Assembly (NCBI GenBank): GCA_027459625.1
Contig: DAIDHP010000012.1
Span: forward strand, 24,068 to 88,067
Direction: 5' to 3'
Source: Chthonomonadales bacterium
GTDB lineage: Bacteria; Armatimonadota; Chthonomonadetes; Chthonomonadales; CAJBBX01
DNA: 64,000 nt
Positions 27,913 to 37,220 of the stretch are shown here, piece by piece. The notes under the pieces were generated by a model. The model worked only from the letters and a program-made list of their open reading frames with translations. It had not been told where the DNA came from and searched no databases. The translations under genes and the position numbers were made by a program. Numbering within the stretch: position 1 is the stretch's first letter; every line of letters begins with the position of its first letter.

Positions 27913-28860
27913 ATGCGGATTCTATTTTTTGGAACCTCGAGTTTCGCCGTTCCGACACTTCATTTGCTTTCCAAGTCGCCCGAACATGACATCCTTGGAG
28001 TGGTGACCCAGCCTGATCGTCCTCGAGGACGCGGCAGGCAACCCGGGTATTCACCCGTCAAGCAGTTGGCGCTGGAGATAGATGCGCCTATTTTACAACC
28101 TGAGATCGTGAAATCCCCCTCCTTTGTGGAGGAGGTTCAACAAATTGCCCCAGAGGTGTTTGTGCTCGCCTCTTACGGTCAGATAATTCCTAGGAAACTC
28201 CTCAATATACCAAAGTATGGTCCAATAAACGTGCACGCCTCATTGTTGCCTGCATGGCGCGGTGCGGCTCCCATACAACACTCCCTCCTCAACGGGGATC
28301 GCGAGACAGGGGTGACCACCATTTGGATGACCCCTTCCTTGGATCGAGGGGATATCCTGCTGCAAAGATCGCTCCCAATAGATCTCGAAGATGATTCGGA
28401 TACTCTTACATCCAAACTCGCCGAATTGGGCGCCGATCTATTACTTGATACATTGGATAGGATTAAGGAAGGGAGTTGTCCCAAAACACCTCAAGACGAT
28501 TCCCGGGCAATCTACGCCCCTTCCCTGCAACCTGCGGACGCCGTCATTCGATGGGAGCAACCGGCGGAGATGTGCCGCAACCGCATTCGGGCGATGTGCT
28601 CCAAGCCAGGCGCATTCACATCCTTCGCAGGGAGAAGGGTGAAGATATATCGCGCGGCGATTTCGGAGGAGACGAACCTGGCTCCCGGAACCGTCATATC
28701 GTTTGGGCATGGCTCCGTAGTGGTGGCGTGCTCGGACAGGGCGATAGAATTGCGTGAGGTCCAGCCAGAAAGCGGCAGGAGGATGAGCGCGTCGGATTGG
28801 GCGAGAGGAATACGAATCAAGGCGGGGGAGAAGTTTGACTTGGAACCCTCCCCCGCTTAG
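27913..28860 (+). CDS. fmt: Methionyl-tRNA formyltransferase
   Basis: Formylates initiator Met-tRNA using 10-formyl-THF. Seen: N-terminal ILFFGTSSFAVPTLHLL, catalytic NVHASLLPAWRGAAPIQ with the Asn-His-Asp triad continuing in DRGDILLQ, and the C-terminal beta-barrel (IRWEQPAE, AFTSFAGRRVKIY). 315 residues, full length. 51 nt after def. The substrate is the one that PurU hydrolyses. Confidence 0.97.
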   Translation: MRILFFGTSSFAVPTLHLLSKSPEHDILGVVTQPDRPRGRGRQPGYSPVKQLALEIDAPILQPEIVKSPSFVEEVQQIAPEVFVLASYGQIIPRKLLNIPKYGPINVHASLLPAWRGAAPIQHSLLNGDRETGVTTIWMTPSLDRGDILLQRSLPIDLEDDSDTLTSKLAELGADLLLDTLDRIKEGSCPKTPQDDSRAIYAPSLQPADAVIRWEQPAEMCRNRIRAMCSKPGAFTSFAGRRVKIYRAAISEETNLAPGTVISFGHGSVVVACSDRAIELREVQPESGRRMSASDWARGIRIKAGEKFDLEPSPA

Positions 28861-28875
28861 GAGTTTACTCTCCTA
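28822..28875. terminator. Terminator hairpins between fmt and the pseudopilin gene
   Basis: GCGGGGGAG (28822-28830) pairs with CTCCCCCGC (28848-28856) inside the last fmt codons. A second small stem TAGGAG/CTCCTA (28858-28863/28870-28875) is followed by TTTATT. They separate convergent genes. Confidence 0.6.
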
Positions 28876-28876
28876 T

Positions 28877-29710
28877 TTATTGAACGATATTCCAGAACGC
28901 CTCAGCCTCTGGATTAACCTGATCCGCGCATCCGGGGCATGGATGATCCGGGTCGTCATCAGCGGCCATCGGACTGACTTGTGATGGGGCCAGTGTTTTT
29001 ACATGTCCGTCCAGCATAATGTAATTTCCCTTTCCGCCATGCCTTACCCCTTGTGTGTGATCGCTATGCTTGGTGTATAGTTGCTCCCCGATTAAAGCTC
29101 CTCCCACAGCGTTGAGATTCTCAACATTCGTTCCATCACTGGCGTCACCATCTCGCACCAAAATGGTTTGACTGATAATTGGCACCGCCGCATTCGCCAC
29201 GCCGTCTCCCGAGGTGATCTCGTTGTTGACATCCACCATGGATCCCGTGAGGTAGATGCTGAGGTGATAGCTTGTCGCATTCGCAATGGAAAGCGAACCG
29301 TTGGGGCTAAGGACACTTGGGTCCCAAGTTACCGGGTCGGAGGGACATCTCCACACTTGCACGTTTTTGACATAGGGAAAAAGGAAGCCTGTAATTCTAC
29401 CCTGTGCTGTGTCCGCAGGGAGAAAGGCGTTATCCCCCGCCACTTGGGGTGTGGCGGTAACGGTTAGCTTCCGAGAGTTGGAAGCGTTGTTTACGGCGCG
29501 AGGGGTTCTTTCATCGCAGTCCTGAATATACATCATGATACACAGAGCGATTTGCTTTTCGTTGCTCATGCAAACCGTCTTTTGCGCCGTCATGCGCGCG
29601 ACGGCGAAAACAGGAAAGATGATGGCTGCAATGGTGGCGATAATAGCGATAACGACAAGCAATTCAATTAAAGTGAATGCATTCGACAATCCAAATCTCT
29701 TCGCGGACAT
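28877..29710 (-). CDS. DUF1559-type pseudopilin (prepilin N-terminal methylation motif)
   Basis: A 277-residue type II secretion/type IV pilin-like protein. The prepilin cleavage site lies before FTLIELLVVIAIIATIAAII (Phe+1, Glu+5 present). After the single helix, the soluble domain ends with RHGGKGNYIMLDGHVK, which fits the H-x9-DG motif seen in the large DUF1559 families of Armatimonadota and Planctomycetota. AAAGGGAG lies 6 nt before the ATG. No pilus assembly genes adjoin it; such genes are usually dispersed in these genomes. Function: surface or secretion pseudopilus component, role unproven. Confidence 0.9.
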   Translation of the reverse strand: MSAKRFGLSNAFTLIELLVVIAIIATIAAIIFPVFAVARMTAQKTVCMSNEKQIALCIMMYIQDCDERTPRAVNNASNSRKLTVTATPQVAGDNAFLPADTAQGRITGFLFPYVKNVQVWRCPSDPVTWDPSVLSPNGSLSIANATSYHLSIYLTGSMVDVNNEITSGDGVANAAVPIISQTILVRDGDASDGTNVENLNAVGGALIGEQLYTKHSDHTQGVRHGGKGNYIMLDGHVKTLAPSQVSPMAADDDPDHPCPGCADQVNPEAEAFWNIVQ

Positions 29711-29918
29711 TTGATTCTCCCTTTCGTATCATACAAAATCATAAATTGTATTTTGGAACAGCATCTGCTGACTATAGATGCATATTGCGGGTTCACTCCT
29801 TCAAACGCCATATGACTCGGATGGAATAGCAATGTGTCTGCTTTGATGGCGTGGAATCCTAATAATGCATAAACTGCATATTTTATGCCATCCATGTATA
29901 CATTTGATGGGTCATCCA

Positions 29919-30821
29919 TTATTTTTTCGTTCCCAGGTATTTACGCAAACCCTCCTCCAGAGAGGTTAATTTGAGGTTTGGAAAAGCCAGAATTAGCTGG
30001 GTATTGTCCCCGATGTTATCCTCCTGCATCATCAAGAACTGGTCCTTGGTGAGGGGGGCGAGTGCGGGACTGATCTTTTGCATAGGGTCCGTTATTTTGG
30101 AGAGCGCTCCCATGATGAACAGTGGTGCAGAAGCCAACGGTTTACGCTTTCCCGAGACTTTGATGGCGGTCTGCATAATCTCTTTGAAGGAGAGTTGCGC
30201 CGGTCCGCCGGCGTCGACGGTTTTGTTCAGCAAACCCTCAGTCTCCAACGATAATCGAATGATTTGAGCCAAGTTATCCACATAGATCGGTTGATATTTT
30301 TGCGCTCCCGCATTCGGCAGCGGGATTACAGGCATGGATAGGAATTGGTTAATGAATTTATCCTCCGGTCCGAATATGATGGAGGGACGAAGAATGATGT
30401 ATTCCATGCCGCTTCTGCGTATCATCTCCTCCGCATCCCACTTGGTCTGATGATAACGTGACTTCGCATTAGCTCGCACTCCCATGGCGCTCACATAGAC
30501 GATGCGACGCACCCCGGATTTGACTGCGTTTTGTACCAGATTGAGCGTTCCGTCCCTGACTATGGACTCGAAACTCACCCCCTTAGGCTCCATGATTATT
30601 CCGACGCAGTGAACGATCCCCTCAATCCCCTCCACCGCCCCTCCGAGCCACTTTTCATCAAGTAAATTCCCCGTAAATGTATCGCATCCCTGCGCTTTCA
30701 TCGCAGCAAGCATATCGGAGTTACGCCCCATGGCGCGAACCGTATGTCCGCCGGATAGCAGCGCATTAACCACATGTCGTCCGACAAACCCTGTCGCCCC
30801 TGTAATGAGAGTTCGCATCAT
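29919..30821 (-). CDS. NDUFA9-like atypical short-chain NAD(P)-binding epimerase family protein
   Basis: A 300-residue extended SDR. Rossmann motif TLITGATGFVGRHVV at the N-terminus, then HCVGIIMEPKG and VYVSAMGVRANAKSRYHQTKWDAEE. The usual Y-x3-K appears as YHQTK, and the segment LRPSIIFGPED is conserved in complex I NDUFA9/ycf39 relatives. Substrate unknown; related proteins bind NADPH as structural or quinone-related factors. GGAG lies 4 nt before the first ATG and 7 nt before the second (30818), which may be the true start. Confidence 0.85.
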   Translation of the reverse strand: MMRTLITGATGFVGRHVVNALLSGGHTVRAMGRNSDMLAAMKAQGCDTFTGNLLDEKWLGGAVEGIEGIVHCVGIIMEPKGVSFESIVRDGTLNLVQNAVKSGVRRIVYVSAMGVRANAKSRYHQTKWDAEEMIRRSGMEYIILRPSIIFGPEDKFINQFLSMPVIPLPNAGAQKYQPIYVDNLAQIIRLSLETEGLLNKTVDAGGPAQLSFKEIMQTAIKVSGKRKPLASAPLFIMGALSKITDPMQKISPALAPLTKDQFLMMQEDNIGDNTQLILAFPNLKLTSLEEGLRKYLGTKK

Positions 30822-30976
30822 TCATCTCCTTTTCGATGAGAGATAAAAAAACGAGGAGTGGCCGCATCCTCATATCGGATAATCTGTTATATCCGGAGTG
30901 TCAGATATCCAATGAATTACATGAGTAATATAATTACGTTAACAAGGATACACTGTTCCCGGTCAGGATGCAAGCG

Positions 30977-31009
30977 AAACATGGGCATGGAATAGCCATG
31001 CCCATGTTT
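30977..31009. terminator. Terminator downstream of the chemoreceptor gene
   Basis: A perfect 14-bp stem (30977-30990 with 30996-31009) with a 5-nt loop. T and A runs flank it on both sides. On the reverse strand it would end the chemoreceptor transcript before the NDUFA9-like gene's own promoter region. Confidence 0.8.
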
Positions 31010-31109
31010 TCCGTATATCAACTTCATTTAGTTCGCCCTATCACACATCAACCGGCTGGCAGCAACGAATCAATCAATCTTGATTTCGCCAGTTGGAGAA
31101 ATATTCAAA

Positions 31110-33239
31110 CTATGCGATCATTCGTAATTTCACCTCGTTTGGTGCGGCAATGGAATCCTCGAAAGTGAAACGGCTTATCACGTCGTTTAACTGATTCGCC
31201 ATGATGTTGAGTGTGTTCGCCATCGTCGTGATTGCTTCCATATCGGCGGATTGTTGGGTGAGGCTATCCGTAACGTTCCGGGCACCGCCGGCAACCTCCT
31301 CCATGGACGCGCTCATCTCCTCCACACTCGCTGCTGTCTGTTGTGTGATGGTGGCAAGGGCGGAAATGGAGGTTGTGACCATATTCGCATTTTCGGACAT
31401 CCGTTGCACGCTTGAAAGGTTCTCGCGGGCGGTTTGCAGTGTTGACATCGCAACATCATATGCTGCCTGAATGGATGAGATCAAGCCATTATTTGTTTTC
31501 TCGACTTGTGTCACGCCTTCATGGATATTATCCGCCGATTTCACCACCATTTGGATGGATTCACCGGCTTGCTCCGCCATCTTGACGCTGATATCAACAT
31601 CCTTCTCGCTTCGATCCATCGCCTCAACTGCGTGTTCGATACTCTCTCTTACGGTTTCAATCAAGGATGCTATCTCCTTGGTCGCCTTTGCTGATTTTTC
31701 CGCAAGCTTTCTCACCTCATCCGCCACGACGGCGAATCCCCTGCCGTGTTCACCTGCTCTGGCGGCTTCGATCGCGGCGTTTAACGCCAAAAGGTTGGTC
31801 TGTTCCGCGATTTGATTGATCGTTTCCACGATTTGACCTATCTCTTGGCTATGCGCATCTAGTTCACCGATCCTTTTCGATGAACTCAGAATGTTCACGT
31901 GAACATCTTTGATCATACTTATCGAACGAGAGAGCATTTTATTTCCTTCATGGGAGTTTCCTGAAGCGTTTTTCAGGATATCCGATAGATGCCGTGCGAG
32001 GATTGTCATATTGCGAACGCTGCTTTGAGCTTTCTCAAGCTCTTTTCCCGCCATTTCGGCTTTTTCGGCCTGTCGGGTTGCGGACTCGCTAACAAGCTCG
32101 ATTTCCTTTCGCATGAGTTCCGCGCCATTCGCCACATCGGATGCGGATCCCGCTTGTTGTTCGCTTCCTTTCGCCATCTCCTGCGTCATGACGGCTGTCT
32201 GTTCGGTCGCTTGGGTGATATCGTGCAGGCTGCGGATGATATCATGGACGCCTTTGTCATATCTCGCCGTTGATTCCGACACCTTGACGGACGCATTGTT
32301 CAGTGTAACTGAGCTTTTACACACCTCTCCCACCAGCAAGCGAAGCTTCTCAATCATATTGTTGAAAGCCTTACCAAGTTCATCCTTTTCTCCTCGTTCC
32401 TTGAAGAGAGTATTCAGGTCGCCGTTTGCAACCAAACCGGCGACTTCCGCCAACTCTCGACGATAGCTCACCGCCTCTCGGAGGCTATTCGCCAACATGC
32501 CGGCTTCATCTTCGCTATGGTATGTTATCCGCTGGGAGGTTGATCCTCTCGCCACATTGCTTGTGATTGCCGCCATTTGGCGAATAGGAATAGCGATCGT
32601 TTGATATAGCGCTTTGTACAGGAACAGGATCAAGGCAATGGCAAAGAGAAGTGTGAGAAATATCAGTAGCCTTGCGACATGATACGCCCCGGTTTGCGCC
32701 GTGATGATCCGATTATTGAGATCGCTGGTATGTTGTCCAATTCTCTCCAGTTGATTTTCAAGCGAGGCGAAGCCCGAGCTTATTGGACCGCGCAGGAAAA
32801 TGCGCACCTTGCTGATTTTGCCGGATCCTAAGAGCCCCATCGCTTGGTTGTGCAATTGAATGTAGTGGGACCAGGCGGTTTCAAAACTCGTGAAATCGTT
32901 TCTCTCCCGATCGGTCAACGGGAACCGCTTGTATTTGTCGATATCATCGCTAACGAGAGTGAAAGATTTCTGCATTTTTTCTTGCAGGTAGGAATTTTTT
33001 GCCATTGCGCGGTCTAGGAGAATAAGCGTTTCGTAATTCCGGATTTGATAGATGGAAGCTGATATCTCCGCCAGAGTGGATGTTTTAGGCATGCTAATGC
33101 CGTATAAAAGCTCCATGTTTCGATTGATACCGTCCAATCGACCTATGGATACGACCCCAACCATAAGCATCAGTGCGATGGTGACGCTCATGCCAAAGAT
33201 GAGTTTGTGAAGAGTCTTGAGGTTTGCAAACCAGTGCAT
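31110..33239 (-). CDS. Methyl-accepting chemotaxis protein
   Basis: A 709-residue transmembrane chemoreceptor. TM1 (about 10-30), periplasmic four-helix-bundle sensor of the 4HB_MCP type (about 31-190), TM2 (about 190-212), a HAMP domain ([16 protein letters not shown]), and a second HAMP-like segment around residues 265-300 ([20 protein letters not shown]). The signalling hairpin carries the nearly invariant tip [19 protein letters not shown]. No cheA, cheW or cheR is nearby, so it is an isolated receptor. The ligand cannot be inferred. GGAAG lies before the ATG. Confidence 0.95.
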   Translation of the reverse strand: MHWFANLKTLHKLIFGMSVTIALMLMVGVVSIGRLDGINRNMELLYGISMPKTSTLAEISASIYQIRNYETLILLDRAMAKNSYLQEKMQKSFTLVSDDIDKYKRFPLTDRERNDFTSFETAWSHYIQLHNQAMGLLGSGKISKVRIFLRGPISSGFASLENQLERIGQHTSDLNNRIITAQTGAYHVARLLIFLTLLFAIALILFLYKALYQTIAIPIRQMAAITSNVARGSTSQRITYHSEDEAGMLANSLREAVSYRRELAEVAGLVANGDLNTLFKERGEKDELGKAFNNMIEKLRLLVGEVCKSSVTLNNASVKVSESTARYDKGVHDIIRSLHDITQATEQTAVMTQEMAKGSEQQAGSASDVANGAELMRKEIELVSESATRQAEKAEMAGKELEKAQSSVRNMTILARHLSDILKNASGNSHEGNKMLSRSISMIKDVHVNILSSSKRIGELDAHSQEIGQIVETINQIAEQTNLLALNAAIEAARAGEHGRGFAVVADEVRKLAEKSAKATKEIASLIETVRESIEHAVEAMDRSEKDVDISVKMAEQAGESIQMVVKSADNIHEGVTQVEKTNNGLISSIQAAYDVAMSTLQTARENLSSVQRMSENANMVTTSISALATITQQTAASVEEMSASMEEVAGGARNVTDSLTQQSADMEAITTMANTLNIMANQLNDVISRFTFEDSIAAPNEVKLRMIA

Positions 33240-33812
33240 TTTATTTCTTCCGCTTTATTAAAAAGTAATGTGGATTTTGAATCACGCCTCCATCCACAGG
33301 GAACATTCTGACAGGGGGTGAATGACTGCATCCGGAGATAATATGTCATATCTCAAATTGGGGCAATTGGATAACGATTCTATCTTCTTCCCGAATTCCA
33401 TGAACCGTCATCCAGTTCTCCAAATACAGATTATCGGTTGACCTTGGCATGAAAATAAGTCTGACGTCGGTGAAAAAAAACCGAAACCATCATCCAATTT
33501 CGTTCGTTAACAAACGTGAAACCAAAAAAATGATATATGAGGTCATTGCTGAATTCATAAAATCAGACAATTGTCACAAATCTTTCAGTTGGAAAAACTT
33601 CTGTTGGCGAATTACGCAATCCCCTCATAGGATTTAACTGTAACAATTTATGGGGTTTTCGCATCTCAATAAGAAACAACTGCTTGAGCGAATATCTTAT
33701 TCGGATCGAGTGACGGCGCAATGGAATACTTTCGTTGCTCGGTGAGGAAGCGCGGAGATGCGAGGAAATCCCAGTAATCGGCTCATGTTATAAACGAAAA
33801 GAGAGGTTCACG
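33240..33812. other. Intergenic region upstream of the GNAT gene
   Basis: About 570 nt between divergent genes. No credible gene: the short frame at 33449-33637 is Lys/Asn-rich without a ribosome site. The last 120 nt (about 33690-33805) are more GC-rich than their flanks and have short complementary segments (for example CGC-GGAGAT-GCG near 33756-33767), so a structured leader is possible, but I recognise no riboswitch class. Confidence 0.4.
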
Positions 33813-34331
33813 ATGTACAATCAGTTAACGACAAGCTATATGGATGTCCTGAGAGACCCATCTTCGCATCCATCGCGCCCTGACGCCGAAAGGTCGTTTA
33901 CGAATGATATTAGCGTAAGAATAGCCTCCGGGGAACTGGATAAGGAGGAGTGTTTTCAAATACGCAGAAACGTGTTCGTTAGCGAATTGGGGATTCCATT
34001 TGAATGCGATCAGGACCAATGCGACGCCATTGCTGTGCATTACCTTGCGATTTACTATGGACGCCCCATAGCCACGGTAAGGTTGGTGGATAAGAGGGAC
34101 GGAGTGGGCAAAATCGGCAAATTGGCGGTTCTACAAGAGCATCGCAAACATGGAATTGGAACGGATCTGATGTGGTATGTCATGGGGGCCGGTTTCCGCA
34201 ATTTTCACACGCTGGTAATCGACTCTCCCATCGAGTATATCACGTTTTTTGAAAAACTTGGTTTTGAAACAGACGGCGAGATAGCTTTAGTCTTCGGGGT
34301 AGGGCACACACGGATGTATGTCAGGCGGTAA
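33813..34331 (+). CDS. GNAT family N-acetyltransferase
   Basis: A 172-residue acetyl-CoA-dependent acetyltransferase. The start at 33813 has AGAGGT 6 nt upstream; an extension to a TTG at 33735 looks non-coding. Seen: RRNVFVSELGIPFECDQDQCD (ElaA/YjcF-like early motif), ATVRLVDK, and the acetyl-CoA loop LAVLQEHRKHGIGTDLMWYV (R/Q-x-x-G-x-G/A type). The end FFEKLGFETDGE is typical. Substrate unknown. It stands alone and ends in a strong terminator. Confidence 0.88.
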   Translation: MYNQLTTSYMDVLRDPSSHPSRPDAERSFTNDISVRIASGELDKEECFQIRRNVFVSELGIPFECDQDQCDAIAVHYLAIYYGRPIATVRLVDKRDGVGKIGKLAVLQEHRKHGIGTDLMWYVMGAGFRNFHTLVIDSPIEYITFFEKLGFETDGEIALVFGVGHTRMYVRR

Positions 34332-34356
34332 TGAGGTCATATCATACTGGTGGAGG

Positions 34357-34389
34357 AATGGGCGGAACAAGGATCGTTCCGCCCATTTT
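34357..34389 (+). terminator. Rho-independent terminator of the GNAT gene
   Basis: AATGGGCGGAAC (34357-34368) pairs perfectly with GTTCCGCCCATT (34376-34387), followed by TT. Confidence 0.9.
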
Positions 34390-34476
34390 CTTGAATTACC
34401 GTGGGGATATTTCATGAGATGAAGCGGGGTGTGGTATCCGACTTGCCCCTAAAATCGAATACAATACATATGCTAA

Positions 34477-34509
34477 GATGGCGACGCAAATCATAACCGC
34501 GTCGCCATC
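34477..34509. repeat. Strong isolated hairpin before the YihY gene
   Basis: GATGGCGACGC (34477-34487) pairs perfectly with GCGTCGCCATC (34499-34509) around 11 nt. No T-run follows. It may be a reverse-facing terminator or an operator. Confidence 0.5.
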
Positions 34510-34620
34510 ACATAAATACACTCTAACGGGGTGTTCCCGGATTTGGAGGAATGTTGCTTTACCTCTGAAAATCGATGGTTTTGTTGTTCTTATAACATAT
34601 ATACGTTATGACAAGGCGTA

Positions 34621-35460
34621 ATGTTCATGTTTTTTTTGAAGGCTATATCCTACTCCGCGAAGATACATAAGAATTACAATCGTCATTCAGGCGCATTGAT
34701 GGCTGCGGCGATCTCATTTTTCGCTTTGCTCTCCTTGATACCTATATTAAGCCTTACGTTGGCGATCCTTGGTTTGACCCTAGGCACCTCTCCGGTGATG
34801 CTGCATAAAATCCAGGCAGGCTTGACGGACTATTTTCCCTCTAGCGGGATGATCCTTTACGATGCTCTCCAAAACGCGCATCAACATCAAGGGGCGCTGG
34901 GAATTCTTGGAATCGGGGGCTTGCTCTATTCCGCAAGCGTTATTTTCGCGAATCTTGAGAGCGCCTTCAACTCCATTTGGCATGTCAAGAATCAAAGAAT
35001 GTGGATTCGTCAAAGATTTGTGGCTATCTATACTGCGTTGCTTACCATCTTTATGGTCTTTTGCTCCTTTGCGATCACATCCGCGATTACCTGGTTGGAG
35101 AGTAAGCATCTCCAAATCATGGGCTTCCATAGCGGTAATATCCCATTCCTTTGGCAAAGCGCAGGGCATGGTGTGCCGATCCTTTTCTCCATCGCCCTCT
35201 TTACGTTTCTATATCGTCTCGTACCGAATCGTCCGGTTCCTTGGAAGAACGCTTTGCTGGGAGGGTTATTTTCCGGAGTGACTTGGGAGATCGCGAAGAA
35301 CCTCTTTGCCATTTACATGGTGCATTTCTCAAGCTACAACAGGATATACGGTTCCTTGGGCGGGGTGATTATTTTGATGGTGTGGATGTATTTCAGCACC
35401 TTCATTCTATTGCACGGAGCGGAGATTGTGGCGTGCTCCATGCATTGCTCGGATGAGTGA
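34621..35460 (+). CDS. YihY/BrkB family inner-membrane protein
   Basis: A 279-residue polytopic protein with about six membrane helices. The family signature SGALMAAAISFFALLSLIPIL is at residues 22-42, and the late segment YGSLGGVIILMVWMYFSTFILLHGAE matches the family's final helices. Members were once thought to be RNase BN but are not; the role is uncertain, possibly transport or lipid-related. AAGGCG precedes the ATG. The gene is followed by surE after 103 nt. Confidence 0.92.
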   Translation: MFMFFLKAISYSAKIHKNYNRHSGALMAAAISFFALLSLIPILSLTLAILGLTLGTSPVMLHKIQAGLTDYFPSSGMILYDALQNAHQHQGALGILGIGGLLYSASVIFANLESAFNSIWHVKNQRMWIRQRFVAIYTALLTIFMVFCSFAITSAITWLESKHLQIMGFHSGNIPFLWQSAGHGVPILFSIALFTFLYRLVPNRPVPWKNALLGGLFSGVTWEIAKNLFAIYMVHFSSYNRIYGSLGGVIILMVWMYFSTFILLHGAEIVACSMHCSDE

Positions 35461-35528
35461 GGGAAAAAGTCGCGAATGAGACGCACTCGATGGAACGGCG
35501 GGGGAATTAAGGGTTGGTCGCCGATTTT

Positions 35529-35558
35529 TTGTATTTTGCCATGCCATCAAGCTATAAT
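35529..35558 (+). promoter_or_regulatory. surE promoter predicting a leaderless mRNA
   Basis: TTGTAT (35529-35534), 18-nt spacer and a perfect TATAAT (35553-35558). The surE ATG at 35564 is only 5 nt after the -10 box, so the transcript should start at or next to the start codon. No Shine-Dalgarno is present. Confidence 0.65.
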
Positions 35559-35563
35559 ATCCT

Positions 35564-36349
35564 ATGCGGATTTTACTAAGCAATGATGACGGTGTTAACG
35601 CCCCTGGGATTTTAGCGCTCAAAAAAGGCTTGGAGTCCCTTGGAGAGGTGTTTCTCATCGCTCCGGAACGTCCCCGAAGCGCATCGGGGCACTCAATCAC
35701 CCTGCATAAGCCTTTAAGGATCGAGGAAACCATCCTGCAGGATGGGTCGAAAGCCTGGTCATCCAACGGAACCCCATCGGACTGCGTGACATTGGGATAC
35801 GATGTGCTTATGGAGGGACGAGTGGATCTTGTAGTGTCAGGCATCAACGCGGGGCCGAATTTAGGTTGGGATTTAACCTATAGCGGAACCGTCGCCGCCG
35901 CGACAGAGGGCTGTATCCTGGGTTCTCCGGCGGTGGCGATTTCGGTGGCGGGGGATACGGAACCCTATGACTTCTCCCTTTCCTCTCAATTCGCTCGCTT
36001 GCTTGCAGTTCGGATACGGAAAAACGGATTGGCTCCGGGTATCGTGTTGAACGTGAACGTGCCTCAGGTGGATAGGGGGAAGATAAAAGGGGTTGCAATC
36101 ACGCATCAAGGCAGGCGGGAATACACGGACCGAGTGGAGAAAAGGATCGATCCATGGGGGAGAGCTTATTACTGGGTGCATGGAACCATACTGGATGACG
36201 TATCCGACCCGGAATCCGATGTGCACAAGGTGATGGATAACTGGATATCCGTCACGCCGATACACCTTGACCTCACCGCCAATCAACAAATGGAGGTGTT
36301 GAAAGGGTGGGATCTGACCGTACTGTCAGATGAGGACGCTAATACATAA
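35564..36349 (+). CDS. surE: 5'/3'-nucleotidase SurE
   Basis: Divalent-metal phosphatase acting on nucleoside monophosphates and short polyphosphates, linked to stationary-phase survival. Seen: metal site ILLSNDDGVNAPGILAL, APERPRSASGHSITL, NGTPSDCV, VSGINAGPNLGWDLTYSGTVAAA. 261 residues, full length. The -10 box position indicates leaderless transcription. Confidence 0.97.
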   Translation: MRILLSNDDGVNAPGILALKKGLESLGEVFLIAPERPRSASGHSITLHKPLRIEETILQDGSKAWSSNGTPSDCVTLGYDVLMEGRVDLVVSGINAGPNLGWDLTYSGTVAAATEGCILGSPAVAISVAGDTEPYDFSLSSQFARLLAVRIRKNGLAPGIVLNVNVPQVDRGKIKGVAITHQGRREYTDRVEKRIDPWGRAYYWVHGTILDDVSDPESDVHKVMDNWISVTPIHLDLTANQQMEVLKGWDLTVLSDEDANT

Positions 36350-36403
36350 GCCTATCCCCATTGACGTATTCCAATAATTAAAAATGAAACACCGATCGAC
36401 CAT

Positions 36404-37216
36404 ATGAAACATCAAATTGAAGCACCCATCTTGGCGCATTTTCAAAGAAACGCGTATGAATTCGAAATCATACTTGAGGCGCCGCAAATCGCGGAGGAGT
36501 CGCGTCCGGGCAATTTCGTTCAGATCCTCTACGATCAATCTTTTAACCCCTACACTCGTCGGCCGTTCAGCGTTTTTCACTCGGATCCGAAAAGCGGAAG
36601 AATCTCCATCCTGTACCTCGCGAGAGGGGTTTTCACTAAAGGGCTTCGAGATAAGATCCCCGGGCAAAAGCTTTCGTTGATCGGTCCCTTGGGCAACTCT
36701 TTCCAGCCATCAACCAAACTTAACGTGTCTCATATCCTTGTTGCGGGAGGCGTGGGCGCTCCCCCGCTCTATTTTCTGGCTCGGGAGATTAAATCCGACC
36801 CCTTCAATGAGTGTCGCGTGGCAGTGATAAACGGGGCGAGGACACAGGATCTTCTCATTGCCGTGGATGAGTTCTCGGAACTTGGCGCGGAGGTTCGCTG
36901 CACCACTGATGACGGCTCGCGAGGGGTGAAAGGAATCGTAACCGATGTGTTGAAGGAGATGCTGGAAGAGCGTTCCGGCGAGGCTTGCGTCTACTCCTGT
37001 GGTCCCACGCCTATGCTGAGAACGGTCGGGGAGCTATGCGTTCAACAAGGAGTGAGTTGCCAGTTGAGCGTGGAAACCATGATGCCGTGCGGGATGGGGG
37101 TGTGCATGGGCTGCGTGGTGAAAATCAAAGACTCATCAAACGAAACGGGGTGGGCGTACAAGCGCTCCTGCTGCGATGGTCCGGTATTCCAGGCGGACGA
37201 GATAATATGGGAATAA
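36404..37216 (+). CDS. pyrK: Dihydroorotate dehydrogenase B, electron transfer subunit
   Basis: FAD and [2Fe-2S] protein that passes electrons from PyrD to NAD+. Seen: FAD motif NPYTRRPFSVF, the NAD-binding VAGGVGAPPLYFLA, and the iron-sulfur cluster cysteines in CGMGVCMGCVVK with a fourth Cys in RSCCDGPVF. 270 residues, full length. Four nt separate it from pyrD, so they form an operon and a heterotetramer of the class 1B type. Confidence 0.96.
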   Translation: MKHQIEAPILAHFQRNAYEFEIILEAPQIAEESRPGNFVQILYDQSFNPYTRRPFSVFHSDPKSGRISILYLARGVFTKGLRDKIPGQKLSLIGPLGNSFQPSTKLNVSHILVAGGVGAPPLYFLAREIKSDPFNECRVAVINGARTQDLLIAVDEFSELGAEVRCTTDDGSRGVKGIVTDVLKEMLEERSGEACVYSCGPTPMLRTVGELCVQQGVSCQLSVETMMPCGMGVCMGCVVKIKDSSNETGWAYKRSCCDGPVFQADEIIWE

Positions 37217-37220
37217 GGAG

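Noticed and set aside
33690..33812. Riboswitch before the GNAT gene
   Set aside because: Some short stems, but no match to any class I could recall and no clear terminator or sequestered ribosome site.
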